Shown one piece after another: positions 1 through 11,070 of a DNA stretch of 21,717 bases (positions within the stretch are counted from its first letter, which is position 1; each line of letters opens with the position of its first letter). The notes under the pieces are model-generated. The model ran no database searches, was not told the origin of the DNA, and saw only the letters and a list, made by a program, of their open reading frames with translations. The DNA comes from Elysia marginata (lineage: Eukaryota > Mollusca > Gastropoda > Plakobranchidae): the NCBI GenBank assembly GCA_019649035.1, contig BMAT01012074.1, forward strand, positions 85,748 through 107,464, given 5' to 3'. The translations under genes were made by a program, and so were the position numbers.

Positions 1-2016
1 ACACTAGAATATTAATTCACTTCAACCACAAAGAAAAACAAACTAAAATGAAGTTAATTTTTTTTATCACAGTTCAAAGAATGAATTTTTCTAAAAATTC
101 ATCAAATTATACCAGATGCAGGCCCTACTGTTATGGTAAAAATTTAAATAAAACCTGGTGTATAAATATATATTAGTTCCGTTAGAAACGCGCTTGACAT
201 TATTATGAGATACATTATTTTAATAAAGCATACTTTATTTAATGAGACGAAAATGAGACAAACAACAAAAAGATATGACAGATAGAGCTTTTCTAACTAT
301 TACTAAAGTGCAAGGTGGCTGCAAGTTAAACTGTATCAAGAATCTGCTTGATATTTGTAGGCTTTTATTTGTGTGATCTATAATGACGCAACGCCAGCAT
401 GCACGTGATGGTGTTTGATAAACTAGACAAAACAACAGTTTTACGACATGGAATAAATCTACACGTAGTATAATAAAAGTAGCGACAATAAACTTGCGCA
501 GATGTGCTATTATTTTTAGCGTTATTCTTTGTCGGTGTTTCGCTTGTATACTAGCTACTGAGGTAAATTTTCGCTTGTTGTCCCAGTATTAGCAATGAGG
601 TGGGGGAAGGCAACGTGCAGGGTATGGCACACAAAGAGAAGGCATATACAAAAAAAAAGTCATCGCCTTTAAAATAAAAGAGCCTGTAGACTAAGTGAGA
701 GTTGTAGAGACAGTTAAGTTTGCCATAAGCTCCCCAGACACCTACATAAAGTTGTTATCAATAGGACAGTAGCACCAGGCTTATCATGCAAAAATAGTTG
801 GACAATAAACTGGTCGAAGCTTTTAACTGCTGAGTTGTTTTGTTTTTTTTTGTTAGCGCTAAAAACAAACTTGGTATATTAGGTTATTGTTGTACAAACT
901 TCCGCATTGATCGTCACGGCGGTAGGCCGAATGTCCCTTTGCCTGTCCTGATTTATTGCATTTCAACCATGTTGATCCTAGATATTTAAGACGTGCAGTA
1001 AATTTCTCCAATGAAGGTGTGAAACAACTGTGGGATTTATTAATACACTTCATTATGTTAAAATGTTACTGTATGTTGTTGATTCAAGGCGTTTACGAGA
1101 TAGGTGCGGGACTTGGAGTGCATTTGACTAGATTCATAGATAGACACTGAACCGCAAATTTAACAAGGTCTGTACAACCGTACTCTTGATACGGGTCATC
1201 ACTCCCCAACCACCTCTAATTCCAAAGCCCCTGACCCAAGCCAGCCTTCAATAACTCGTTTTTTTAACACCCGAGAACCACAAACACGATCTTAAAGAAA
1301 CTATAAACTCGAATACAATAGATAATATAAATAAATGAGAAGTAGAAAGCAGAATTATTGTTGGTGTGAACTTAAATGGTAAACGATTTCATTAATAAAG
1401 GTAAAACTTTACAATCTAACAAGCATCGTTTTTGTTACCGGATACAACAACTCAAACCCTGCATAAAAATCCGACATACACTCCCCCTCCCTCCCACAAA
1501 CACACAAAACAACTATTCAAACGCAGTGAATAGATCTGGTACCAACTGTCTGTTATCGTAAACTTTTTAAGATGACTGAACACTGCAATATGTGCAATAA
1601 TAATAAAAATGATTGTATCGTTTATTATTATTGATAAAGTTACATGAATATCAGCATGAACATTGGAATACAATAACATACACTGACATAGTGATATTAA
1701 GCTCTAAAATTTTTTTGTTCTCTCCATCATGGGTAAAAATGTGCGTATAAAGTTGTCATTCAAAGTGCGTCATAAAATTAGAAATATATGTTTTTCTGCT
1801 ACTGCTCCCTCTGGTAGTAAATTGTTTGTTTAAATCTTTTGTTTGCAAAAATTAAATGTATGATCTAATACAGGCATATGTCATTGAGATCTCGCACGAT
1901 GATATTCTATAAAATGAAAGAATAAAAAAGTGATTAAAAATTATTTATTGCCTAGAGTGATAAATGTGTATTTGTCGCATGTTGTGAAAACACTCACTCC
2001 ATTTACAAAAGGCTTT
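1..2016. other. AT-rich non-coding stretch, no gene recognised
   Basis: Both strands are AT-rich with frequent stops. The only open frames are about 60-75 codons, no more than expected by chance at this composition, and none has recognisable protein character. Short homopolymers (A9 near 650, T tracts near 840) and a C-rich patch around 1201-1250 and 1480-1496 are the only texture. No tRNA-type A/B boxes, clear inverted repeats or convincing splice-site-flanked exon were seen. It is intron or intergenic sequence; which one cannot be decided here. Confidence 0.6.
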
Positions 2017-2160
<144 letters not shown>

Positions 2161-2298
2161 AATATATTTATCATTGTGAATATCAGTATTATTGCCATTA
2201 TTATTTTTATTACTGTTATTATAATTATTACTACTGTTGTTATAATTGCTTTTTGTCGTTGTTGTTATTTTTACCATAATTTGCATGTTGTGAGGCTT
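2161..2298. repeat. Degenerate ATT-rich spacer inside the compound microsatellite
   Basis: Between the CAT and ACT arrays the sequence is built from broken ATT, ATC, GTT and ACT triplets. It looks like decayed microsatellite sequence rather than unique DNA. Confidence 0.7.
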
Positions 2299-2309
2299 AC
2301 TACTACTTT

Positions 2310-2380
<71 letters not shown>

Positions 2381-2504
2381 AAACTATTACTACTACTACT
2401 ACTTCTACTTATACTTATACTACTACTTCTAAACATGCACCACTATTACTACTACAATAAAAACAACTACTACTACTTCAACAACAACTACTACTACAAC
2501 AACA

Positions 2505-2557
<53 letters not shown>

Positions 2558-2600
2558 AACTGCTGCTGTTACTGCTGCTGTAACTTCTGCTACACTTCTA
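2299..2600. repeat. Compound (ACT)n microsatellite with ACA and CTG tails
   Basis: Two pure ACT blocks are present: 2311-2380 (about 23 units) and 2505-2557 (about 17 units). They are joined by mixed ACT, ACA and CTT units, and the second is followed by CTG units and related triplets to about 2600. It reads as poly-threonine forward and poly-serine in reverse, which explains the long open frames here. Successive motif changes (CAT, ATT, ACT, ACA, CTG) suggest repeated seeding of new triplets by point mutation and expansion. Confidence 0.95.
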
Positions 2601-2644
2601 CTGCCGCTACTTAGCTACCCTTTTATAACTGGTTAAGCATAATT

Positions 2645-2745
2645 ATCATTATCATCATCACCATCATCATAATCATTATCGCCATCATTACCATCATCGC
2701 CGATATACATCATCCTCACCGCCATGATTGCCACCTACAATCGCT
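2645..2745. repeat. Degenerate ATC/CAT microsatellite
   Basis: Imperfect ATC, ACC and GCC triplets continue the same repeat theme after a short unique spacer (2600-2644). It is diverged and contains no pure run longer than about four units. Confidence 0.8.
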
Positions 2746-3835
2746 AACGCAGAATCATATATCTCTAACATTTAAACATTGACAAAAATTCTTATAAATG
2801 AAAGCTTTAGAGTTTATCTGAAACTACATTTACTGGTTTCGAAATTGATTTTCAGATTGAAATTAGAAAATTTGCATAGAAACGCCCTGTCCTGTTAATG
2901 AAAAAAAGTCAAAGTCATGGACAGCTTAAGTGTTGATAAAGACTATCAGATTCATAGCGTACTAGTCCAGTTGGCATCCATGAAAGTTAAGGAAAAACGA
3001 CTGGCTTTCCTAATCGTTTAAGCATAAAGAAATTTTGCTCTTACCTTTGATAGACGATCTCCAATTTAATAAAATATTTATAAAAAAAAGTACTTACTGC
3101 ATATCGCTCTGATTTCTGTAATCGTGGCTTTTTGAAATCTATCAGGTAAATGTACTGAGACTGTAAGGCAATTGGCAGTGGCTGCCTCGGCTAGTTATTG
3201 TAATCAATATTAGTATTCTCACGAGGGATAAAAAAACCGGCTATTTTAGCAAAGTTTTCAGAAAAAAATCCGTAACATTACTATTTTATAAAGTTGAACA
3301 AAAGCCTCAAACCGTCAATATTTTACATAAAAATGCACTTCTTGTGATTTAAGTGAAAAAGAATATAAATAGTCTTTGGTTGTTGAAATAATAATGAGGC
3401 TGCAGATTAAATTTTGGTAACCAAACAAGTACTCATATGCTATTCTAATGATGAAAAGCGGCTCAAAAAATGGTCAAACTAGAGCATAGCAATGGGAGAT
3501 TGTCATACATTAATCTGTTTTTTTCCTCACTGGGCAACGTGGAAGAACAGATAAAAAAATTATTCAATTTTATAGTTAAGCTGCAGTACAAATCAAGGTA
3601 TAATTTTACATAAAAGCTTTAAAAAGTAAAAATAAGCAGAGCAGGTCGTTGTTACGAGAAATCGTAAGACATAACATGCGTTTTGTTTTATTCACGAATA
3701 TAAGAGGGAAAAAGCATATTAATGCTTCCACTACGAATCTACTGTAATATTATATTGGAAATATTTTAAAAAAATTGACACCGGTAATGAATACAATATT
3801 AATGATTGGAATGAACCAATAATGATATTTAAAAA
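2746..3835. other. AT-rich stretch, no gene recognised
   Basis: Stops are dense on both strands and no exon-like segment stands out. The only structure noted is a small hairpin at 3174-3186 (GGCAG, loop TGG, CTGCC), short enough to be chance. Probably intron or intergenic DNA. Confidence 0.55.
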
Positions 3836-4130
3836 AAATAGGTTAGTAATAATGATAGTAATAATGATGATAATAATCATTATTATAATAATAAAATGAT
3901 AATAATAATAACAATAATAATAAAATTAACAATAAAAATTTAAAAAAAAATAATCAGAATAATGTAATTGTAATAAAATGACCATAAGAATTATAATAAT
4001 GATAGTGATGACAACAATGGTATTGGTAATTATAATATATAATAATAATAACAATCACAGCAACAATAACAACACCAAAATAATAATACTAATACTAATA
4101 ATAATTATGATTATAATGATAATAATATTA
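3836..4130. repeat. Imperfect (AAT)n-type microsatellite
   Basis: AAT, GAT and AAC triplets and A-rich interruptions run for about 290 bp. Near 3860-3890 a TAATAATGAT arm and its complement form a local hairpin. Weakly open frames across it translate as Asn/Ile/Met repeats and are not genes. Confidence 0.9.
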
Positions 4131-4178
4131 AGAAGAAGAAGGAGAAGAAGAAAAAGAAAGAAGAAGAAGGAGAAGAGA
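4131..4178. repeat. (AGA)n / (GAA)n purine tract
   Basis: A 48-bp all-purine block of AGA and GAA triplets with A-rich interruptions directly follows the AAT array. Purine strand asymmetry of this length can adopt triplex structures in principle (general knowledge of GAA tracts). Translation gives Arg/Lys runs, a repeat artefact. Confidence 0.9.
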
Positions 4179-4213
4179 TATTAATAATAAGCCTAATAAT
4201 AACAACAACAAAT

Positions 4214-4236
4214 ACGACGACGACGACGGCGGCGAC
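4214..4236. repeat. Short CpG-rich (ACG)n / (GCG)n triplet run
   Basis: Five ACG units are followed by GCG units, giving at least seven CpG dinucleotides in 23 bp inside strongly AT-rich DNA. It ends the AAT-AGA-AAC-ACG compound tract. Confidence 0.85.
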
Positions 4237-5251
4237 TACAATAATTGTACAAATAATACAAAGTAAGACAAACCTAGAATAAAATTAGAATTTAAACAGG
4301 CCCATACTCATGGATCGCACTTCCGATTCCGTTAAAACAATTAGAATATTGAACTGGATTAATAATGACGACATATAGGAATTTAATTAAATAAAGCGAA
4401 ACGAAAGTAATAGAAAAATTATATACAGAGAAACGGATTCGCAAAAGACTTGAACATTATTGGCATGGTGCTAGATTAAATCTTGTATAAATGAAAACTN
4501 NNCCCCCCCCCCCCCCGCCTTTCTATGTCATGTTTGTTAGGTAGCTTACTTCATGAGTGAACCTTCTCGTCCTGTTTGAGGATTTTTTTTATCGTTTCAT
4601 AATAAGCGCACCATCTTCCCCATCCCCACCCCTTTTTACCCCTCTCATTATTCTAACACTTAAAAGCTCCATTGTTCACTTCAGAATAAGATAAAAATCA
4701 ATCATTATAAATATTTAATATAATTCAAATCTCAATCTATTCAACACATCGAATCATAATAGATATAAACTATGAATATGGAAAAGACCGTTGGTTTTCC
4801 AAACAAGATTGTTTTAAAACGAGGTGAATTTAATTCGTTCGATTAGTGTCAACCTGCTTTGCATTTTAAATCTGTTCATAAATTTATTCTGCATGCTTGA
4901 AAATTTGATTTTTATAGATATCATATTGAGCAAAATGTTAAACAATTTCTGATTTTAAAACAAATTAGGAAAAAAAATTATTAGCTCAACTTATTTCCAC
5001 ACGTAAACGCCTAAAATCTTGCCTCTTTTTTTCTTCCGTCACAAGTGTTCATTTTTGTTCGTTTACTGTCACAATACTTTGGTATTTAGCAAATTCCTGC
5101 CTGCTGAATTTAGACTAAATCTGGTTTGGTTGAGATATTTACATAAAATTAAAACGTGTATGTGTTTTGGCATGAAGATAAGCAAGAAAATTATTTGTAT
5201 ATTTTACAGGACATGGAGTCATACAGCCTTGCGGTTAGGTGCTTTAATATG
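4237..5251. other. Assembly gap, C-rich motifs and AT-rich DNA, no gene
   Basis: Three N bases at 4500-4502 mark a sequence gap or ambiguity. They are followed at once by a run of 14 C (4503-4516), which probably explains the failed read. The rest is AT-rich with no credible exon. A forward open frame at 5019-5330 gains its hydrophobic C-terminal half only by reading into an ATT repeat. Confidence 0.7.
4618..4642 (-). other. Potential G-quadruplex motif on the minus strand
   Basis: On the plus strand four CCCC tracts occur at 4618-4621, 4624-4627, 4629-4632 and 4639-4642, with loops of 2, 1 and 6 bases. The minus strand therefore carries four GGGG tracts with short loops, fitting the standard G4 consensus, and the plus strand fits an i-motif. 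No gene context is visible to assign a role. Confidence 0.75.
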
Positions 5252-5335
5252 CTATGTATTATTATTAATAATATTATTATTATCATTAATTTTACTACTG
5301 TTATTAATACTTTTATTTTATTACTTTTAATATTG
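5252..5335. repeat. Degenerate ATT microsatellite
   Basis: Imperfect ATT, AAT and ACT triplets run for about 80 bp. Overlapping open frames translate as Leu/Ile-rich tails and are repeat artefacts. Confidence 0.75.
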
Positions 5336-6119
5336 AATTAAGTATTACTATTTCTAATGTTATTCATCAACATTATAGCGTTAGAATTTATGAGAAGCGA
5401 ACTAGTATGAAAAAATGACCTACTTCTCCGTAAGGGGCAACAGCGAAAAAAAAAGTGTTATGGTAATATAAATTGCAAATAAAAAACACCATAGTTAGTA
5501 GTGGTGAAAACCTAAAGAATTCTGATCTAATCGTAACATTTTTAACAGTATAAAAAAGTTTAGGAACAGTGCAAGTTCTTTCGCATGCGTTGATGCCACG
5601 CCAGGGCAAATTTTGTTATAAAACTATTGATGTCGTATTTATATCTAAGCGGAATACCTTCTTTTGGCTATTTTCACACATTTCTCAATCAATCTCCAGT
5701 CATAATTCGATATTGATTATGAAAGACTCTGTAGAAATTCATTTACCTTCTGAGATAATTTTTCGGTGATCCTGCGATATAAAACTAGATAAAATTTAGT
5801 TTTGAGCGTTGAAGTATCCGAGTTAGTACGTCGAGGCACTGTCTCTGGAGAGGAGCCATCAATAATCAAAGACGAAAGCAGTACGGGTAACTAAGTTAAA
5901 CTGACGAGAGAAAGATCAAACGAAAGCAGAGAACAGAGGAAGAAGGAAAGTGAAGAAGTGTGTGTGTGATTTGTTTTTCAACTTAAAAATAATGGTACAA
6001 TTACCAGAAGCCGCTTGAAAAAAAAATAGAAAATATTAGTTTAATTAATTTAAGATAATAAAAAAAGATCTTGTTTGCCAAATACAGGAAAGGAGATACA
6101 TAATTATACACAAAATAGA
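5336..6119. other. AT-rich stretch with a purine-rich patch, no gene
   Basis: Nothing gene-like is recognised. A purine-rich, moderately higher-GC patch runs from about 5840 to 5965 and ends in a short (GT)n run near 5959-5968. It could be transcribed (for example UTR), but no start, splice or promoter signal supports that. Confidence 0.5.
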
Positions 6120-6277
6120 TAGAATATTTGAAGGACAAAGTGATAGATATACCATTGAACAGACACACAGGCAAATAGGCAGGCCGATAGATAGACAGAT
6201 ACACAAATAGATAAACTAGCATATGCATAGAGATAGAAAGAAAGGTAGATAGATAGATAAATAGATAGATAGATAGA
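6120..6277. repeat. Degenerate (GATA)n / (TAGA)n microsatellite
   Basis: Scattered GATA, GACA and AATA tetranucleotides begin around 6120 and resolve into a cleaner TAGA array at about 6246-6277. Reverse-strand translation gives a Tyr/Leu/Ile-rich false open frame. Confidence 0.9.
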
Positions 6278-7916
6278 AACCGTGTATAGATTTTGTTATT
6301 CAATTTTTACAGCATGTCCCACACAGTTTTAATATGAAGTTAAAATTACGCTTAGTATAGTAAAAAGTATAGGTACATGGATAGATGGATTCATTGATTT
6401 AATGGTCAAAGATAGTTTGAAGATGGGTGGACAAGTTAAACGTCTAATGAATAAAAAATTAAATGGAAATGCAATCGGATAGATTAATTGAGCTCTCCGT
6501 ATATCAGTGAATTCAATCTGTTTATTTTCTTTCAAGTTGTGTTTAATCAAAACATCGGGATGTGAGCAACATCAAATGTATCGGTCGCGTAGTCATAACC
6601 AGATATAGTTAAAACTATCAATTAGATTGACACGGGTTTCGTTTATTAATACAGACTTTAAGCAGCAACACGTGAGTATGACGCGAACGTCTGTGGCGTC
6701 TATTTTTAGAAAGTGGTTTCATTATTTTTATAGTTTCCTCAATCTGCTTTCCCGATTTTCACGCACGCGTAGTGAGACACGGTGCGTGTGCTAAAGGTCT
6801 CTATTATTTATAAAACAACCTTAAGCAAAAGAGTTGGCGAGCAATGTTTTAGCGTACACTCTACTGATTGCGTCAGCACTACATTGATGGTCTTGTTACA
6901 TTGAAAACATAGCAGTAGCTGCGTCTGAAAACTAGATAGCCGTAGTTGAACATGCCTTAATAGACTGAAAAAGGCAATTGTATATCTTTTAACCAGAGAT
7001 TTTTGGGAATATGATATGTCAGACTCATTTGAATAATTAAATTTTCAAAGCAACGGTTACGGTGATGAAAATAAAGCTCTCAACATGCTCAGTGTCCTTG
7101 TTTTCGTTATCTTTCTCCATTCAGTGTTGCTAAAATACTAGGATCTGACTTCTGATTAAGGGACCTAACTCTAAAATACTTTTTAAAATCTCATTCCCTA
7201 TCAGTGTAATTGATCGAATTTTTTGGCACACCAAAAAAGCTATACTGATCTCAAGGCTAAATTTTCCATAATTCTAAGTTTAGCTACCGGCTTATTCGAT
7301 AATGCAAGATACATTATAGAGGTCTCAAATGTGATTAATATCTACCCTTATAATTCTCTTGGTGTACTTTTCCTATTGCCGTGTTGTAATTACCGATCAG
7401 TGCACTTTAATTTTTTGCATGATGTTCCGGGGAAAAAGGTGTCTTTTATACAGCTCAAGAATTTTGTTGAAAGACAGATAAAATCCAGAAAGTCTTGTTA
7501 ATTATAACACCAAGGGAGAAAAAAACCAGCGAATTAAAAAGTATTATAGTGGTATAGACAGCTTGGTCGTCATTAGCGCACAAACCCATAAAATAACATA
7601 GTATAGAATATCATATTATTCATTATGTATTTCCAAACACAGAAGATGTAGTTCAAATGCAATTAGAGCATACAATCACACTAGACGTTAACTGTGAAGA
7701 TGACACATTAAAGCACATTTTCGTACGCGACAGAATTGGTAATAGTTAAGCACAAATGTTACCAGTACTGTCATATGCAAAATTATATGAAACCAAAAGA
7801 TGTTAAAAAGAAAAGAAATTGAAACTGTATTGTCAATAAATTTTCTACTTAAAGTATTATATGATTACAAGATCTGAATTACGAAAACCCGTGTTTTGTC
7901 AATGTTGATGAAATCA
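6278..7916. other. AT-rich stretch, no confirmed gene
   Basis: A forward frame at 7223-7501 is open for 92 codons, but it has no ATG, begins at a TTG, and lacks recognisable domain features or flanking splice sites. A CpG-containing inverted repeat and a TATA-like element near 6760-6815 are listed separately. Otherwise nothing is recognised. Confidence 0.5.
6760..6815 (+). promoter_or_regulatory. Weak promoter-like patch: inverted repeat plus TATA-like element
   Basis: CACGCAC (6760-6766) and its complement GTGCGTG (6782-6788) flank a 15-base loop containing further CpGs. A TATTTATAAAA element follows at 6805-6815. Together they resemble a core promoter neighbourhood, but no downstream exon can be seen, and TATA-like strings are common at this AT content. 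This is a suggestion only. Confidence 0.12.
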
Positions 7917-8060
7917 TGATAATAATAGTCTAATAATAACAATAAATGACAATAATAATGATAATTATGATGATAATTTACATAAAAATGATGATGGTTA
8001 TAGTTATTATCAATGTGATGAAGCTCATAATAGTAAAGATAGTAATAATTTTATATTCAT
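7917..8060. repeat. Degenerate (AAT)n / (GAT)n microsatellite
   Basis: Imperfect AAT, GAT and AAC triplets with unique interruptions fill the stretch. It is an old, decayed relative of the arrays elsewhere in the window. Confidence 0.75.
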
Positions 8061-8416
8061 AACAATAACGCTAACAATAACTATTACCACTATGACGATT
8101 AACTTTATTTTAATACCGCGGAATAACTTTTAGAGGAACTTTAAAGGCTTACTTTGTCACACTTTTATTACCCATAACTATACTTCGCAACGTTTTAACT
8201 CTTGTTTGGAGAACTTTACACCTAGGATTAAAAGAAAAACAATGAATTAATAGACCCACACATCGGGGTGAACAATTTTTTTGGTTAAAACAAGAGGAAC
8301 CATTCTATCCTGCATCTCAAGAAAAAGAGAATGAAAGAAAATCGATTGTGAATTTAAGACACATCTGCTACTAATTTCCTACTGTCAGGGCAAGAGGTAG
8401 GTGTTGAACAATAGAG

Positions 8417-8452
8417 TGTTTACAAATTGTTTACATTTTATAGCACGCGTGC
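8417..8452. promoter_or_regulatory. Paired forkhead-type motifs and CpG palindrome
   Basis: Two identical TGTTTAC motifs, the core bound by forkhead (FOX) factors, sit at 8417-8423 and 8428-8434 in the same orientation, 11 bp apart, one helical turn. Nine bases further on is a perfect 10-bp palindrome GCACGCGTGC (8443-8452). The spacing is suggestive of a cis-element, but both motifs are short and AT-rich DNA yields forkhead-like strings by chance. Confidence 0.2.
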
Positions 8453-8481
8453 GACAGATTGAGACATCATAAAAGGTTTTC

Positions 8482-8510
8482 GGCCTGCTTGACTCAAGTT
8501 GGAGCAGGCC
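8482..8510. other. GC-rich hairpin
   Basis: GGCCTGCT (8482-8489) and its exact complement AGCAGGCC (8503-8510) are separated by 13 bases. An 8-bp perfect GC-rich stem is unusual against the surrounding composition. It does not match the histone mRNA 3' stem-loop or a tRNA arm pattern, and no T tract or gene end nearby makes it a terminator. Function unknown. Confidence 0.6.
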
Positions 8511-8579
8511 TAAGTATACTAAGTTAAGTCTCGTTGGTCTTCATTAAAATTAATGCTTTATAGCAGGCATATTCATTCT

Positions 8580-8635
8580 GTTTTTCTTCTTCTTCTTATT
8601 CTTTGTGCGGCTTCTTCTCCTCCTCTTTGTTGTTG

Positions 8636-8693
<58 letters not shown>

Positions 8694-8881
8694 TATTATT
8701 ATTATTATTATCATTATTATTGCTATTGTTATAATTATTGTTATTTAATATTGATATTACTATTAGTATTGTTATTATCATAATTATTTACTATAGTTAT
8801 TATTATTATTACTATTATCATTATTATTATTATCACTATTATTATTGTTATTATTATTATGATTATTATTACTTTTATTAC

Positions 8882-8932
<51 letters not shown>

Positions 8933-8974
8933 CATTATAATTATTGTTGTCATTATAATTATCATTACAAATAC

Positions 8975-9019
<45 letters not shown>

Positions 9020-9100
9020 CATTATTATTATTATTATTATTATTATTGTTGTTGTTGTTGTTGTTGTTGCTGTTATTATTATTATTATTATTATTTTTTC
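8580..9100. repeat. Very long (ATT)n microsatellite with GTT block
   Basis: After a short TTC run (8582-8600), pure ATT blocks occupy about 8638-8689, 8882-8932, 8974-9019 and 9021-9047, joined by imperfect ATT, ATC and GTT triplets. A GTT block follows at 9048-9069. The reading frames translate as poly-Tyr, poly-Ile, poly-Leu, poly-Asn and poly-Cys, which explains the long open frames on both strands. The tract is far too compositionally uniform to be protein-coding. Confidence 0.97.
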
Positions 9101-9222
9101 ATAATCTGTGTCATTATTATCATCATTATTATCTCTATTATCGTCGTGATGATCGCCATCACTATTGTCATAATCACCATGATCACCATGATCACCATCG
9201 TCATCATCATCATCGTCTTCTT
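9101..9222. repeat. Imperfect (ATC)n / (GAT)n extension of the ATT tract
   Basis: ATC, ACC and GTC triplets continue the tract to about 9222, ending in a TTC-rich and T-rich patch (to about 9252). The reverse strand reads as Asp-rich, which is a repeat artefact. Confidence 0.9.
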
Positions 9223-9407
9223 CATCGTCGCCTCCTTTTTTCTTTTTTTTTCGACCATGTCTATCTTCTATCAAGACAGTGCTAGATCGTGAGTTGATTG
9301 TGTGTTGACGTATATGATAATGCTGATACTATCGTGTCTTCACGGAGGCAGAACATAATAGTCTTTTTTATTTCTAGTTCACTAACGTAAAAAAGTTTAA
9401 GAGTGTA

Positions 9408-9475
9408 AGAGTTAGGGCAAAGAAAAAATAAATGTAGTATTAGAGTTAGGGCAAAGAAAAAATAAATGTAGTGTA
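9408..9475. repeat. 34-bp direct tandem duplication
   Basis: Two adjacent units of 34 bp (9408-9441 and 9442-9475) share their first 31 bases exactly, beginning AGAGTTAGGGCAAAG. The near identity points to a recent duplication. Reverse-strand open frames at 9282-9606 translate through both units and show the same repeated Leu/Phe-rich peptide, but lack gene-like character. Confidence 0.95.
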
Positions 9476-10856
9476 GTTTGCTTATTTGGATTTTTAAAGT
9501 GAAATGATTTCTTTGACGTGCAATAAGAGAAGAATTTTGAAATACAATACACCTCATATTGAACACAAGTTGGCATAAAAAAACCACTAGATACCTTAGT
9601 AAGCAAAAATATTATTTTTATATTTTAATACCATGGTCAGTTCTTACGATACACTTACACCAAAAGTTTTGTTTTGCTAATATTATGAAAACAAGACAAA
9701 AAACCACATGCTATTAGGTAAAAGAATTCATTAAAAGGGAAAGAAAGAACGTTTTGTTAAAAACAAAATTATTTAGATTCTGCCTATGTTGAGTAACAAG
9801 ACTTAGTGTTTGTAAAGGTAAACCCTTAAAATTATTTAAACACCATTAAGGGTCCCCCCTGTACGGAAAAGCTTTTGCTGCATTCTGTAATTGTCACATA
9901 ACTGTATTTTTAGTAGCCCATTATATTGTGTAGATTTCTCGCCCTCATTTTGTAATGAATTATGCAGTTTTACGGACGAGACCAACGCACAAACACCCAC
10001 TGGTGGTCAGCATTTGTATGGAAACAGCCTCATTGACACCCGATTTCACATAATTGAGTGTTGATGTGGAAAATGATACTGGCAATGACAAAAATATTCA
10101 TGAAGCAAACAAAGACTGCTCGTCCACACAACAGAGTTTTCAAACTAATTTAGTCGCAGCGGGTGTGAAAACCTGGCACAACTTGTACTCATTAAAAAAG
10201 AAAACAACTCCAGCTTTTCTACCCACTCAAAATAAAATAAAAAAAACAACAGTACGTCTTGTCAATAACCTATCAAGAACGTCATTTGATCTTAGCGCTG
10301 ATTGTTAAAAAAAACCTCGTTTTTTTCGCTTCAAATTACCCTGTCTATTTTACTTTCATATGGAGGGTGTTTTCATTTCTTCTTTAAAATCTGGCTCAAG
10401 TTGTTTTTATTAGGGTTTCAATTATACCCGAATGTACTTTTGATACTTATTGGCTGTTTAGATTTATTTTTATTTAGCATTTTTAATCTTTGATGTAAAG
10501 TGTATCATAAACGCCGCGAATGTACAGCTGTTTTATCTTGAAATTGATTCAAATGTTTGGAAAAGATTTGAAATGTTAATGAGCAAATAGCTGCATTTTT
10601 TACAAGGATAAATAATCGCAAAAACTAACGATACTTCTTTTTACATGGAAACATATAACTATATTTAGAAAATAAAAATAAATATGATTACCAATTTACA
10701 AAAAAGAACACAACACTTAAAAAACCGGTCCTAATAGAGTACAATGTACAAGAAAGGAACGTAAACATCAACACAGTACTTTATACTGCTTAAGAGATGT
10801 ACTTAAAAAGCCTTGGTACTACCACTATAACGAATAAACTAGTAATTCCAAGAGTA
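9476..10856. other. AT-rich stretch, no confirmed gene
   Basis: A forward frame at 10054-10308 is open for 84 codons and has hydrophilic, protein-like composition, but it contains no ATG and no splice acceptor or donor is convincing at its edges. It could be a decayed coding fragment or chance. Nothing else is recognised. Confidence 0.5.
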
Positions 10857-10897
10857 NNNNNNNNNNNTATATATATATATACACATATATATATATA
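10857..10897. repeat. Assembly gap (11 N) and (TA)n dinucleotide repeat
   Basis: Eleven N bases (10857-10867) run directly into a TA repeat (10868-10897) with one central ACAC interruption. The gap probably hides more of the same dinucleotide, so the true array length is unknown. Confidence 0.92.
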
Positions 10898-10977
10898 AAG
10901 GAGAACGAATTTTTTATACTCCCTTAATTACCATTAATAACCCCAACAATTCACATTTCATAAATGCAATACCTGTA

Positions 10978-11070
10978 ATAATTTTAATAAAAACAACAAC
11001 AATGATAATTATAAAAATAATAATAATAATGATAATAATTATGATAATAATAATAAAAGATAATGATCAT
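10978..11070. repeat. Imperfect (AAT)n microsatellite
   Basis: AAT, GAT and AAC triplets and A-rich interruptions fill the block. More diverged ATT/ATC triplets continue to about 11150. Confidence 0.85.

Noticed and set aside
7223-7501. 92-codon forward open frame
   Set aside because: It lacks an ATG, splice sites and recognisable features; one such frame is expected in this amount of sequence.
8553-9292. Overlapping open frames on both strands rich in Tyr, Ile, Leu, Asn, Asp and Cys
   Set aside because: All come from ATT, GTT and ATC triplet repeats, which lack stops in most frames.
9411-9454. Telomere-like TTAGGG strings
   Set aside because: Each occurs once per 34-bp duplication unit and is not arrayed as a telomeric repeat.
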